A model generated the notes under the pieces. It was given only the letters and a program-made list of their open reading frames with translations, was not told the origin of the DNA and ran no database searches. DNA of 64,000 bases from Oecophyllibacter saccharovorans. Its GTDB lineage: Bacteria > Pseudomonadota > Alphaproteobacteria > Acetobacterales > Acetobacteraceae. Below are positions 35,354 through 44,629 of this stretch, one piece after another (position 1 is the first letter of the stretch; each line of letters opens with the position of its first letter). The stretch is taken from NCBI RefSeq assembly GCF_006542375.1, contig NZ_CP038143.1:992001-1056000 (forward strand), in the 5' to 3' direction. The translations under genes were made by a program, and so were the position numbers.

Positions 35354-35932
35354 ATGTCAGAAGACACGGAAAGCCGGACAGGCCAGGACACGCTGAATCC
35401 TCAGGCACACTCCTTTCCGGATCTGACTCCGGGCCTGCGTGAGCTGGTGGAGAACTGGGTAGTCAAGACGACACCTGACCATCCTCCCCATCGCCTGACC
35501 GCTGAAGAGCTGGCAGCGCTGGCGCGTGCCAGTGTGGAAACCATGGCAGCGCGGGCTCTGGGCTTTGAAGAACAACCTGAAAGCTCTTCTGAAGCACCGG
35601 AAAACGAGCCTGAAGCAGCTGCCGACGAGCGCGATGGGCTTGCGCCGCCTTGGGGCGCACTGGAAAGACTGACGTCCGACTGGCTGGTTCAGCGTGAGCG
35701 GGGGACGCGTCCGACGCCATTGAGCACGGCAGATTACCGCAGCTTCGTGCGCCTGGTACTGAAAGGGCTCAGCTGTCGCCCTGATGCCCGACAGCGTGCG
35801 GAGATGGCAGAATCCCTGACCCAATGGATCCCCGAAAGCCTGGCTACCCTGCCTGATGGCCGTCAGGTTGAAGAGGTGCTGAAGGAAGACCCGCTTTATT
35901 TCGCCCGCCAGCACCTCAGGGCCAGTCTCTGA
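35354..35932 (+). CDS. Small protein with a duplicated helical domain
   Basis: A 192-residue soluble protein that I cannot place in a family. Two similar segments are visible: ELVENWVVKTTPDHPPHRLT then AEELAALARASVETMAARAL (about 29-70), and ERLTSDWLVQRERGTRPTPLS then TADYRSFVRLVLKGLS (about 100-137). Each has a D/N-W-x-V/Q core, a Pro-rich turn and a helix, separated by an acidic linker (EEQPESSSEAPENEPEAAAD). I prefer ATG 35354 to the ATG at 35297, since the first 19 residues of the longer form are not compact. It lies 125 bases after the GT4 gene and converges on the opposite-strand GT2 gene, so a role in the same locus is inferred only from position. Confidence 0.65.
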   Translation: MSEDTESRTGQDTLNPQAHSFPDLTPGLRELVENWVVKTTPDHPPHRLTAEELAALARASVETMAARALGFEEQPESSSEAPENEPEAAADERDGLAPPWGALERLTSDWLVQRERGTRPTPLSTADYRSFVRLVLKGLSCRPDARQRAEMAESLTQWIPESLATLPDGRQVEEVLKEDPLYFARQHLRASL

Positions 35933-35956
35933 AGATCCGCTGATCGCCTTATATTT

Positions 35957-38530
35957 TCAGAGCTCTTCAGGGTCCCGCAGGTCATAGAAGGTCTGCCGGT
36001 CCTGGCGAAAAGCATATGGGTAGGCCGGGTCACGCTCAAAAAGCGGATGGCCGCCCCAGCGCTCGCGCATGGTTTCACTTTCATGGAACCATCTTTTCTC
36101 ACGCTCGGGATGATCGTCAGTGCCACGTGACAGGCTTTCATGATGTTCTGCCGTGGCGTCGGCGCAATAAAGGACACGCCAGCCGCCAGCCCGGATTTTC
36201 AGGCACAGGTCCACGTCATTATAGGCCACGCTCAGCTGCTCTTCATCAAAGCCGCCCACTTCCCTGAAAACAGAACGCGGCACCAGCATGGCCGCCCCGG
36301 TCACGCCCGTCACTTCATGGCTCAGGCAGATCCGCCCGACATAACCATAAGCATGTTCAGGCAGGCCATGATGGACATGCGTGCCGATCATTTCGGGACC
36401 GACCGCGATGCCGGCATGCTGGATCGTGCGGTTGGGATAAACCAGCTTGGCCCCGACCGCGCCGACCCGCGGCAGGTTGAGCGCTTCCTGCACCATACAG
36501 GTGAGGAAGTCAGGCTGGGTGACGAAGACGTCATTGTTGAGAAACAGCAGGAAGCCGTCCTCGTTCTCAGGGGTCAGGGACGCGGCAACGGCCAGGTTGT
36601 TGAGACGGGAGTAATTGAAGCCTTCCTCAATGCGGAGCACGGATATGCGCGGGTCCTGCGACAGTTTTTCCAGGAGCTGGCGCGTTTCGGGGCGTGAGGA
36701 GAAATTGTCGACCAGAACAATCCGGAAATCCGGATAGGTCTGGCTAGCCAGGAAATCCTCGACACAGCGCCCGGTAAGCTCCGGATAATCGCGGAAAGGA
36801 ATGATGACTGTCACCGGGGGCGCCTGCCGTTCCAGCCAGGCAACGCGGTAATGCGTCACCCCGTTGATGGCGCTGACTTCTCCCTTGAGGCCCAGCCGGT
36901 CGAGATGGGCCTGGACCGCATCCACCCCGGCCTGAACGGCATAATCCTTGTTGGCGATCGTGGCGGCAGTGGAGTTTTCGGTCTTGCGCCAGTGATACAG
37001 GATTTCCGGCACGTGGTGGATGGCCGGATGCGGGATGTGCTCGGCAGCGCGCAGCATGAGGTCATGGTCCTGCGCCCCGTTATAAGTGCTGTCCAGCGGG
37101 CCGAGCGCGCGCAGGGCTTTGGTTTCGATGAGCACAAGATGGCAGATGTAATTGCAGCCCATCAGGAAGCGGTGGTCGAAATCGGGCTTGAAGTGAGGCT
37201 CCAGGAAACGACCTGCCGGATCGACCTTGTCTTCATCCGAATACAGGAGTTTCGCGCCGCTCTTCAGCGCCGCCCGCATCATGGTCTCCAGCGCCACGTC
37301 GACGAGAAGGTCGTCATGGTCGAAAAAAGCCACCCATTTCCCGCGTGCTTCCCTGATCGCGACATTGGTGGCTTCAGCGATGCCGACATTCTTCTTGAGA
37401 GTGACGGGGCGGATCCGGCTGTCCAGCTTCGCGTAATGCTTGATGAGCGCGCTGGTGGCTGGGCAGACGGCGCCGTCATCGACCAGGATGAGCTCCCAGT
37501 TTTCATAAGTCTGGTTGCGCACGGATTCGATCGCTGCCTCGAAGTCCCGGGCCAGCGGTTTCCAGACCGGACACAGAACGGAGATGAGCGGCGGTTTTTC
37601 AGGCAGTGGCCGGGTCACGCGCGCCTGGGCGGTAGCGGCGAGAAGGCGGGCGCGATTCTGCTCAGCCCAGCGACTATAATGCTGCAGCGTGGGTCGTTCC
37701 GTTGGCAGGAGCGCGCGCATCTCGCGGCGCAGGCGGGTGATCTGGCGGTGCAGCTCTGTGACCACACCTTCTATTTCCACCAGCTGGCCGGCAAGCTGGT
37801 CGTCCACCAGCGTTGTCACATAAGGGCTGTTCTGCAGGGGTTCGGCTTCCTGGTCACTTTGCTCCGGCAGCAGCAGGATCTCAAACCGGTGCACGCGCCG
37901 GTCATGCAGATGCCCGGGGATGGGAATTTCGAAACCGCAGGCCGGGTCGCCCTTCAGGGCCGCGCCGACGTCCCCGCGGAAATGATCGGCGCGGTAGGTG
38001 CCGAGATCTATTCCGTCCACAGAAACTGAAAGCAGTTGCCCGCCGCGCCAGGGGGCACGCGGATTGGGCCGCCGGGTTACCCAGCCGCGCAGGGTCGCGT
38101 TTTCAAGGCCGTCGATGAAACTGCGGGTCTCCGGCAGGAGCGCGCTGTCGAAAGAGGTGCTTTCCAGAGTGGGATTGCCGTCAGCATCGGGCAGAGGCAG
38201 AACGCTGCGGTCGGAAAAACGCAACGCGATGCGGTGGGGCCGGTCATCAAACAGGAACTCGGGCAGCATGTGCTCGAAGCCAAGCTCGCTGCTCTCCAGC
38301 CCCAGCGCCTCGCTCACATCGCCACGCGGCAGGTTGCAGGTGATCTTCTCGATTTCCTGCCCGTCAGCCAGCAGATGCAGGGTGACCGGCCCCCTGCCGA
38401 GCACATCCACCGCCCAGCCCCGCAGCACCCCATGAGAGAAACTGTCCACAAGCCCCCGGAACATGCCGGGTGTCGTCCGGCGAGGAGAGGGAGCCGGACC
38501 GGCGGGGACGTTGGAAGAAGAGGCAGGCAC
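35957..38530 (-). CDS. Tandem GT2 glycosyltransferase with GW-type beta domains
   Basis: An 857-residue protein with two N-terminal beta-sandwich-like modules, each with a G-x-LRGW motif (GVLRGWAVDVLG near 35-46; ATLRGWVTRRPN near 144-155) and the phrase ADHFRGDVG in the second. Two GT-A domains follow: the first from about 313 (ISVLCPVWKP, LVDDGAV, FFDHDDLL) and the second from about 570 (VTVIIPFRDYP, LVDNFSS, LFLNNDVF, then TGVTGAAMLVPR). It resembles O-antigen or rhamnan-type polymer glycosyltransferases that add two sugars. It is the only minus-strand gene in this glycan region and is divergent from pstC. Confidence 0.88.
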   Translation of the reverse strand: MPASSSNVPAGPAPSPRRTTPGMFRGLVDSFSHGVLRGWAVDVLGRGPVTLHLLADGQEIEKITCNLPRGDVSEALGLESSELGFEHMLPEFLFDDRPHRIALRFSDRSVLPLPDADGNPTLESTSFDSALLPETRSFIDGLENATLRGWVTRRPNPRAPWRGGQLLSVSVDGIDLGTYRADHFRGDVGAALKGDPACGFEIPIPGHLHDRRVHRFEILLLPEQSDQEAEPLQNSPYVTTLVDDQLAGQLVEIEGVVTELHRQITRLRREMRALLPTERPTLQHYSRWAEQNRARLLAATAQARVTRPLPEKPPLISVLCPVWKPLARDFEAAIESVRNQTYENWELILVDDGAVCPATSALIKHYAKLDSRIRPVTLKKNVGIAEATNVAIREARGKWVAFFDHDDLLVDVALETMMRAALKSGAKLLYSDEDKVDPAGRFLEPHFKPDFDHRFLMGCNYICHLVLIETKALRALGPLDSTYNGAQDHDLMLRAAEHIPHPAIHHVPEILYHWRKTENSTAATIANKDYAVQAGVDAVQAHLDRLGLKGEVSAINGVTHYRVAWLERQAPPVTVIIPFRDYPELTGRCVEDFLASQTYPDFRIVLVDNFSSRPETRQLLEKLSQDPRISVLRIEEGFNYSRLNNLAVAASLTPENEDGFLLFLNNDVFVTQPDFLTCMVQEALNLPRVGAVGAKLVYPNRTIQHAGIAVGPEMIGTHVHHGLPEHAYGYVGRICLSHEVTGVTGAAMLVPRSVFREVGGFDEEQLSVAYNDVDLCLKIRAGGWRVLYCADATAEHHESLSRGTDDHPEREKRWFHESETMRERWGGHPLFERDPAYPYAFRQDRQTFYDLRDPEEL

Positions 38531-38919
38531 GCTGGAGCAGGCTCCTGAAAACGGAAAAAGAACCGGGAAGTTTTCACAGCACAGACAACCACTGTCGGCA
38601 GCTGGTCATGATTACTTTACCTTAGACCTGACCACATGCACCACCAGGTCATGGCTGTTAGTTTCAGGTGCGGGTTGAGGTGCGGCCTGATCAAGCCCTT
38701 AGTACCAAGCCCTTAGTGAGGTAGTGAAAAACAGGCCGGAAAGTGTTTTTCAACTGCAACAGGCTGTAGAAACCTGTGTCCGGTTTCAAGAAAGCTTTCC
38801 GGAAAGACCGTTCTGCCTGTTGTTCTTTGGAGCGCTGGCGGTTAATGCTGGCGGGGTCCCGGTAAGGGAGCGGCTGGCCGGCGCTGAAAAGCAGTCCAGG
38901 CTTGAATCGGGCAGTCGAG
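38531..38919. other. Divergent spacer between GT2 and pstC
   Basis: About 390 bases that must contain promoters for both neighbours. I looked for a classical Pho box ahead of pstC and did not find a convincing pair of CTGTCAT-like elements. A 12-bp direct repeat (38692-38717) is the most striking sequence. Confidence 0.45.
38692..38717. repeat. Tandem 12-bp direct repeat upstream of pstC
   Basis: CAAGCCCTTAGT occurs at 38692-38703 and again at 38706-38717, separated by AC, about 200 bases before pstC. The 14-base period is close to 1.3 helical turns. It may be a direct-repeat operator or chance slippage. Confidence 0.5.
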
Positions 38920-40041
38920 ATGACGTCTGCTGAAACGACAGGGGATTCCCGGACCATGGCGTCTGAGCCGCGATCCAGAACCACCCGGTTTGCAAGAGAA
39001 CCGGTACCTGCTTCTCCAGAATCCCCCTCCCATTCCAATGGCGGAGCTTCAGTCGGTGCAATCTCTGCCGCCCCAGGCAGTGGCAGGCCGGGCAGCGTGC
39101 GTCCTGCTTCGCCCCTGATCGGACGGGGTCCCCGTTTTTCATTCAACCAGGTTTTCAGCGCCGTTCTGTGGGGTTCGGCCCTGATCGTACTGCTGGCGCT
39201 GGGGGGCCTGATTCTCCTGATGGGGCATGGAGGCTGGCAGGCTTTCGTGACCTTCGGGCCGGGCTTTCTCGTCAGTGCGGTCTGGAATCCGGTCACCAAC
39301 CAGTACGGCGCGCTGGCGCCGCTGCTGGGCACGGTGCTCAGCACCCTGATTGCTGTCTGCATTGCCGTGCCGATGGCCTTCGGCACCGCCTTCTGGCTTA
39401 CCGCCATTGCCCCGCGCCGCCTGGCTGGCGGATTGTCAACCGCTGTTCAGCTGCTTGCAGCCGTGCCTTCCATCATTTTCGGCATGTGGGGATTTTTCCT
39501 GATCGTGCCGTTCATGGCACGGGTGATCCAGCCGTTTCTCAATCACCATTTCGATCATGTTCCCGTGCTGAAGGCCCTGCTCTGCGGTCCGCCTTTCGGT
39601 TCCGGCCTGATGACGACCGGGCTGGTGCTGGCTGTCATGATCGCGCCTTTCATCACGGCGGTGATGTGCGACGTGTTTGAAGCCGTGCCCCCGATGCTCA
39701 AGGAAAGCGCTTACGGACTGGGCGCGACACGCTGGGAGGTCATGCGCTACGTGGTGGCCCCCTGGTCGCGCAGCGGCATGATCGGGGCGGTCGTGCTCGG
39801 CATGGGGCGCGCCCTGGGAGAAACGATGGCCGTCACTTTCGTGATCGGCAACGTGACGGCCATCGGCTGGTCGCTTTTCGTGCCCCGCACCACGGTTGCC
39901 TCACTGATTGCACTGCAGTTTCCTGAAAGTCCGGCCGGGTCACTGCGTCTTTCCTCGCTGATGGCGCTGGGCTTCATTCTCATGGCCCTGTCGTGTCTGA
40001 GCCTGATCCTGGCCCGCTACCTGAGGCGGCAGCGCGCATGA
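38920..40041 (+). CDS. pstC: Phosphate ABC transporter permease PstC
   Basis: A 373-residue inner-membrane permease of the high-affinity phosphate importer, pairing with PstA. The N-terminal 60 residues are Ser, Pro and Arg-rich and soluble, longer than in E. coli PstC. The six membrane spans start at about 70. The ABC-coupling EAA motif is KESAYGLGATRWEVMRYVVAPWSRSG, and MGRALGETMAVTFVIGN is characteristic. I chose ATG 38920 over a TTG six codons upstream. The stop overlaps pstA as ATGA. A phosphate-binding PstS gene, usually just upstream, is absent from this window. Confidence 0.94.
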   Translation: MTSAETTGDSRTMASEPRSRTTRFAREPVPASPESPSHSNGGASVGAISAAPGSGRPGSVRPASPLIGRGPRFSFNQVFSAVLWGSALIVLLALGGLILLMGHGGWQAFVTFGPGFLVSAVWNPVTNQYGALAPLLGTVLSTLIAVCIAVPMAFGTAFWLTAIAPRRLAGGLSTAVQLLAAVPSIIFGMWGFFLIVPFMARVIQPFLNHHFDHVPVLKALLCGPPFGSGLMTTGLVLAVMIAPFITAVMCDVFEAVPPMLKESAYGLGATRWEVMRYVVAPWSRSGMIGAVVLGMGRALGETMAVTFVIGNVTAIGWSLFVPRTTVASLIALQFPESPAGSLRLSSLMALGFILMALSCLSLILARYLRRQRA

Positions 40042-40958
40042 CCCGGCAGGCGCCTTTTCCTGAACAGCAGGCGACGGAATCCAGGCTGGGCCAGCAGGAA
40101 GCCGCGCTGACCAGCCGCTGGCACCCTGACGGCCTGATGGCGCGCCGTCAGCGCTGCAACCAGCTGGCCACGGTGCTGAGCGCTGGCAGCGGGGTAGTGC
40201 TGGTTCTGGTGTTGCTGTCAATTCTGTGGACCTTGCTCAGCCGCGGCTTGCCCGGCCTGTCGCTTGCCACCTTCCTGCACCCCATGGGTCCGCCGGGCTC
40301 GGGGGGCGGGCTGGGCAATGCCATACTGGGCAGCATCATCCAGACCGGCCTGGCCATGCTGATTGCAGCGCCTCTCGGGATGTGCTGCGGCATGTACCTG
40401 GCGGAGTTCGACGGGTCCGGCAACCGCTTTGCCACGACCGTGCGTTTTGTGGCCGACATTCTGATGTCCGTGCCCTCCATCCTGGTCGGGCTGTTCATCT
40501 ATCAGCTCCTGGTCGCCCCATTCGGGCACTTCTCGGGCTTTGCCGGCGCAGTGGCGCTGGCTGTACTGGCTGTGCCCCTGGTGATCCGCACGACTGAAGA
40601 CATGCTGCGCCTGGTGCCGGTGGCCATGCGTGAGGCAGGGGCGGCCCTGGGGGCGCCGCGCTGGCGGGTGATCGTCTCGCTCTGCCTGCGCGCTGCACGC
40701 GGGGGCATCACGACCGGTCTGCTTCTGGCCCTGGCGCGTATGGGGGGAGAAACGGCGCCGCTGCTGTTCACCTCGCTGGGCAACCAGGGCTGGTCTCTCG
40801 ACCTCGACAAACCCATGGCCAGCCTGCCGCTCGCCATCTATCAGTATGCGGGAGCTTCCTATGAAGACTGGGTGCAGCTTGCCTGGACCGGGGCGTTGCT
40901 TATCACTGTGGGTGTGCTGATGATCAATATTGTCGTCCGCCTGTCTTCACGCCGATGA
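40038..40958 (+). CDS. pstA: Phosphate ABC transporter permease PstA
   Basis: A 306-residue permease, second membrane subunit of the Pst importer. About 35 soluble residues precede the first span. The coupling loop REAGAALGAPRWRVIVSLCLRAARGG and the following ALARMGGETAPLLFTSLGNQ are hallmark PstA sequences. Its ATG at 40038 overlaps the pstC stop; a longer frame from 39993 would overlap pstC by almost 50 bases and is unlikely. pstB follows after 93 bases. Confidence 0.94.
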   Translation: MTRQAPFPEQQATESRLGQQEAALTSRWHPDGLMARRQRCNQLATVLSAGSGVVLVLVLLSILWTLLSRGLPGLSLATFLHPMGPPGSGGGLGNAILGSIIQTGLAMLIAAPLGMCCGMYLAEFDGSGNRFATTVRFVADILMSVPSILVGLFIYQLLVAPFGHFSGFAGAVALAVLAVPLVIRTTEDMLRLVPVAMREAGAALGAPRWRVIVSLCLRAARGGITTGLLLALARMGGETAPLLFTSLGNQGWSLDLDKPMASLPLAIYQYAGASYEDWVQLAWTGALLITVGVLMINIVVRLSSRR

Positions 40959-41051
40959 AACTGCCTCCGGGCCTGTACCAGGCGGGGCAGGTCGTTTTCG
41001 CGTGCTCCGGCACAGTATCAGCCGGTCGTTTTTCCTGAGAGGGCTCTGTTC

Positions 41052-41957
41052 ATGACCTCCGTTTCTCATACTCCCGCTCACGGGGCGCCATCTGAAACCG
41101 GTAATGACCACGGTCACCCGCCTAGACGCCACGCCACGCCTTCGCATGCAACCGAGGGCCTGAATTTCGCGGAAGCGGACGGAACGCGGGAGAAGCGGGA
41201 AGAGGACATTGCGCTGAAGGTGCGTGACCTGAACTTCTATTACGGCCAGCACCATGCGCTGCATGACATTTCCATGGACTACCCGGCGCGCCGGGTCACA
41301 GCCATGATCGGCCCGAGCGGTTGCGGCAAATCGACCCTGTTGCGCGTTTTCAACCGCATCTATGATCTTTATCCCGGTCAGCGGGCGACAGGGGAAGTGA
41401 TGTTCGACGGGTGCAACATCCTTGACCGTGACATCAATCTCGATGTGCTGCGCGCCCGGGTGGGCATGGTCTTTCAGAAACCCACCCCCTTTCCCATGTC
41501 GATTTATGATAACATCGCCTTCGGGGTGAAGCTGCATGAAAGGCTGAGCCGTACCGAGATGGATGCCCGGGTTGAGGACGTTCTGACGCGCGTGGCGCTG
41601 TGGAATGAGGTCCGTGACCGCCTCAATGCGCCTGCAACCGGCCTTTCGGGTGGCCAGCAACAGCGTCTGTGCATCGCCCGCTCCATTGCGACCCGACCGG
41701 AAGTCCTTCTCCTTGACGAGCCGACTTCCGCGCTTGATCCCATTTCAACGGCGCGCATCGAAGAGCTGCTTGATGAGCTGAAACATGACTTCACGATCGC
41801 CATCGTGACCCATAACATGCAGCAGGCCGCCCGCTGTGCGGACCGGGTGGCTTTCTTCTTCATGGGCCGATTGATCGAAGTCGATGCCGCAGACCGCATT
41901 TTCACCAATCCGCGCCAGCAGCAGACGCAGGATTACATTACCGGGCGCTTTGGTTGA
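41052..41957 (+). CDS. pstB: Phosphate import ATP-binding protein PstB
   Basis: A 301-residue ATPase of the Pst system. A His, Glu and Arg-rich lead of about 50 residues precedes [20 protein letters not shown]. Walker A is GPSGCGKST (about 92-100), the Q-loop [20 protein letters not shown] is the PstB form, the signature is [16 protein letters not shown] and Walker B is [15 protein letters not shown]. The C-terminal YITGRFG is diagnostic of PstB. It is followed by phoU after 49 bases. Confidence 0.96.
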   Translation: MTSVSHTPAHGAPSETGNDHGHPPRRHATPSHATEGLNFAEADGTREKREEDIALKVRDLNFYYGQHHALHDISMDYPARRVTAMIGPSGCGKSTLLRVFNRIYDLYPGQRATGEVMFDGCNILDRDINLDVLRARVGMVFQKPTPFPMSIYDNIAFGVKLHERLSRTEMDARVEDVLTRVALWNEVRDRLNAPATGLSGGQQQRLCIARSIATRPEVLLLDEPTSALDPISTARIEELLDELKHDFTIAIVTHNMQQAARCADRVAFFFMGRLIEVDAADRIFTNPRQQQTQDYITGRFG

Positions 41958-42006
41958 GCGCCCGGTGGCCGCGCTTACTCAGGCACCTGAAGCAGGGAGA
42001 ACCGAA

Positions 42007-42837
42007 ATGGCCGAACGTTCACACATTGTCAGCAGTTTCGAGCAGGAGCTCGACCAGCTCCGCAGCATGGTCAGCCAGATGGGGCGTATCGCTGCAAGCC
42101 AGGTGAGCCTGGCCCTGGCTGCCATCACCGATCACGACCAGCAGGCAGCTGACAAGGCGATTGCGCTGGATCCGGAAGTTGACCATCTGGAGCGCGAGGT
42201 GGAAGGGCTGGCCATCCGGCTCCTGGCCCTGCGGAGCCCGATGGGCGCTGACCTGCGCGAGATCGTGGCGGCGCTGAAGATCACCGGGGATCTGGAGCGC
42301 ATCGGTGATTACGCTGCTTCAGTAGCCAAACGGGCCATGACGGTCGCAGCGGTCGAGGACGGGCGGATCTCGCTTTCAGGCCTGCGGACCATGGCGCGCC
42401 TGGTCAATGAGAACGTGCACCGCATGGTCGAGGCCCTGGAAACCCAGGATCCCAATCTCGCCCTGGAAGTCTGGCATGCCGACCAGGAGATTGATGAGTA
42501 TTACACCACCCTGTTCCGTGGCCTGGTTACCTACATGATCGAGGACCCGCGCAATATCCGTGCCTGCACGGAGCTGCTTTTCATCGCCAAGAATCTGGAG
42601 CGCATCGGCGATCATGCCACCAATATTGTCGAGCGTGTCTTTTATGCCGTGACAGGCGAGAACATGCCGGCCCTCCGTCCGCGTGGGCGCAAGAAACCCA
42701 CCTCGGCCCATTCACATGTTTCCGCACCGGTGCCGGGCAGCCCCACGCCTGACCCGCACCCTGAGCTGACGCAGAGCGATCAGGAAGCTGCCGCCCTGGA
42801 AAAGCCCTTTCCCCAGACAACAGACAAGCCGGCCTGA
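42007..42837 (+). CDS. phoU: Phosphate signalling protein PhoU
   Basis: A 276-residue regulator that restrains Pho signalling by contacting PstB and the PhoR-type sensor kinase. It has the two three-helix PhoU repeats, each with an E/D-rich metal site: ALKITGDLERIGDYA in the first and LLFIAKNLERIGDHATNI in the second. The last 50 residues (from about 225) are a Lys, Pro and His-rich tail not typical of the family. ATG 42007 has GGGAGA upstream; a longer frame from 41884 overlaps pstB and is rejected. The gene ends 13 bases from the convergent permease gene. Confidence 0.95.
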   Translation: MAERSHIVSSFEQELDQLRSMVSQMGRIAASQVSLALAAITDHDQQAADKAIALDPEVDHLEREVEGLAIRLLALRSPMGADLREIVAALKITGDLERIGDYAASVAKRAMTVAAVEDGRISLSGLRTMARLVNENVHRMVEALETQDPNLALEVWHADQEIDEYYTTLFRGLVTYMIEDPRNIRACTELLFIAKNLERIGDHATNIVERVFYAVTGENMPALRPRGRKKPTSAHSHVSAPVPGSPTPDPHPELTQSDQEAAALEKPFPQTTDKPA

Positions 42838-42850
42838 GGTCCGGGGCTGC

Positions 42851-44320
42851 TCAGTCCCCGCTTTCAGCCGGTGCCGGCACCTGTTCTCCCAGGCGGTGCT
42901 TGCGCTGGATAACGACCCAGCCAGCAAAGAACAGCAGGGCCAGCAAGGGAATGCAGGCTACCGAAATGGTGCCGGAGGGATAATCAAACCCCATCATCAC
43001 GAGCACCACAAGCAGAAAGCCCAGGCTGATCCAACCGCTCCAGGGAGAGCCGGGCATGGAAAAGCGTGTCGGAGGGATGCGGCCCTGCCGGATGGCGCGG
43101 TGCAGGCGCAGCTGGCAGATCAGGATGGTGGCCCAGGTGCCGAGAATGCCGAGCGAGGAAAGACTCAGGACGATCTCAAAGACCTGTGAAGGGATGTAAT
43201 AGTTCAGCGCCACCCCCACCAGGTAGATCGCAAGCGTGGCGCAGATGCCGACGAACGGGACGGAATTCCGGTTCATCATGGCGAAGGCGGAAGGGGCCGA
43301 GCCGCCCAGCGCCAGGGCGCGCAGGATGCGCCCTGTCGAATAAAGGCCGGAATTGAGGCTGGAGAGGGCTGCGGTCAGCACCACGAAATTCATGATGCCT
43401 GCACTCCAGGGCACGCCCAGCTTCTGAAAGAAGGTGACGAACGGGCTGGTATCGGCGTGATAGGCGGTCCAGGGCAGAACGCAGACCAGAAGCACGATCG
43501 AGCCGACATAGAAGATCAGAATGCGCCAGATGACGCTGTTGACGGCACGTGGAATGATCTTGCGCGCATCCTTGCACTCGCCTGCGGCCACGCCGATCAG
43601 TTCCGTAGCGGCATAAGCGAAGATGACGCCTTGGACGAGCATTAGGCAGATGCCGATGCCATGGGGGAAAACACCTCCGAAATCCTTGATGAGGTGCAGC
43701 CCCGGCGTGAACCCGTCGATCTTGTGGCCGCTGAAGAGCACGACAGCGCCGATGGCGAGAAAGATGACCAGCGTCAGCACCTTGACCAGGGCCAGCCAGA
43801 ACTCGATTTCCCCGAAATAGCGCACGCCGGCCAGATTGATGGTGCCGACGAGCAGCAGGGCGCCCAGGGCCAGGATCCATTGCGGCACGCCTGCGAAGGC
43901 CGGCCAGAAATGCATGTAGAGGGCGACGGCCGTGATATCGACGATGCCGCTCATGGCCCAGTTGAGAAAGAAGAACCAGCCTGCGGAATAAGCCGCCCAC
44001 TCGCCCATGAATTCGCGGGCGTAGGTAACGAAGCTGCCGCTGCTGGGGCGGTACATCACCAGCTCCCCCATTGCCCGCAGCACCATGAAGGCGCACAGGC
44101 CGCAGATGGCGTAGGCGATGGCCAGGGAAGGCCCTGCCAGCTCCAGGCGCGACGCCGAGCCCAGGAACAGCCCTGTGCCGATCGCGCCGCCCAGGGCGAT
44201 CATCTGCACATGCCGCTGGCTGAGATCCTGCTGGTAGCCTTCTTCCGATTCGGCTTCTGTCATGCTTTCCAGAAGCGGACCTTCGTACAGGTCGACAGAG
44301 TCGTTCGGCGGGGTGCTCAT
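42851..44320 (-). CDS. ansP: AnsP-type asparagine/amino acid permease
   Basis: A 489-residue amino acid transporter of the APC superfamily (amino acid transporter family) with 12 predicted membrane spans, a soluble N terminus of about 35 residues and the family opening QMIALGGAIGTGLFLGSASRL. Many stretches recall E. coli AnsP, for example SGSFVTYAREFMGEWAAYSAG, WAMSGIVDITAVALYMHFW, AAGECKDARKIIPRAVNSV and LTAALSSLNSGLYSTGRILR, so L-asparagine uptake is the best guess. GABA or proline permeases are close alternatives. No asparaginase gene is adjacent. It converges on phoU and is downstream of the tetR gene on the same strand, with a 309-base spacer. Confidence 0.85.
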   Translation of the reverse strand: MSTPPNDSVDLYEGPLLESMTEAESEEGYQQDLSQRHVQMIALGGAIGTGLFLGSASRLELAGPSLAIAYAICGLCAFMVLRAMGELVMYRPSSGSFVTYAREFMGEWAAYSAGWFFFLNWAMSGIVDITAVALYMHFWPAFAGVPQWILALGALLLVGTINLAGVRYFGEIEFWLALVKVLTLVIFLAIGAVVLFSGHKIDGFTPGLHLIKDFGGVFPHGIGICLMLVQGVIFAYAATELIGVAAGECKDARKIIPRAVNSVIWRILIFYVGSIVLLVCVLPWTAYHADTSPFVTFFQKLGVPWSAGIMNFVVLTAALSSLNSGLYSTGRILRALALGGSAPSAFAMMNRNSVPFVGICATLAIYLVGVALNYYIPSQVFEIVLSLSSLGILGTWATILICQLRLHRAIRQGRIPPTRFSMPGSPWSGWISLGFLLVVLVMMGFDYPSGTISVACIPLLALLFFAGWVVIQRKHRLGEQVPAPAESGD

Positions 44321-44629
44321 GAAGTCGGACTCCTGCAGGACGCGTCAGCCCATACCTGCTTGCCCCCTGTGCCCGAGCGCGGGCGTGAAGGGGTGAGAGG
44401 CGCTCCCTACAAGTAACGCTTTTCATCCCGCCAGGGGGGCTGTTTGTCCTGTCAGGGTGTGCGGATGAAAGTTCTTCCACCCGAACCGGATATGCCTGAC
44501 CAGGGCGCAGCAGGCATGCTTTTAAAACATAAGTGAAACATATGGTCTGGCGGGGGCGGGAGCAAGGCCAAGCTGCAGGGGGAACGGGCTAAATCGTTCT
44601 GGTGATGGCGGAAAAATCTTAGAAAAATC
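44321..44629. other. Spacer between ansP start and tetR end
   Basis: About 310 bases on the minus-strand side of ansP. An AT-rich block at 44519-44545 (TTTTAAAACATAAGTGAAACATATGG) is the likely promoter area of ansP. I see no gene, and no strong terminator after tetR. Confidence 0.4.

Noticed and set aside
38600-38919. Classical Pho box upstream of pstC
   Set aside because: GGTCATG-like words occur but without the paired, 11-base-spaced CTGTCAT arrangement.
43176-44480. A 434-codon open frame overlapping the AnsP gene in another frame
   Set aside because: Its sequence is overwhelmingly Arg, Ala and His-rich and follows the AnsP codons shifted by one; the permease frame has full family similarity.
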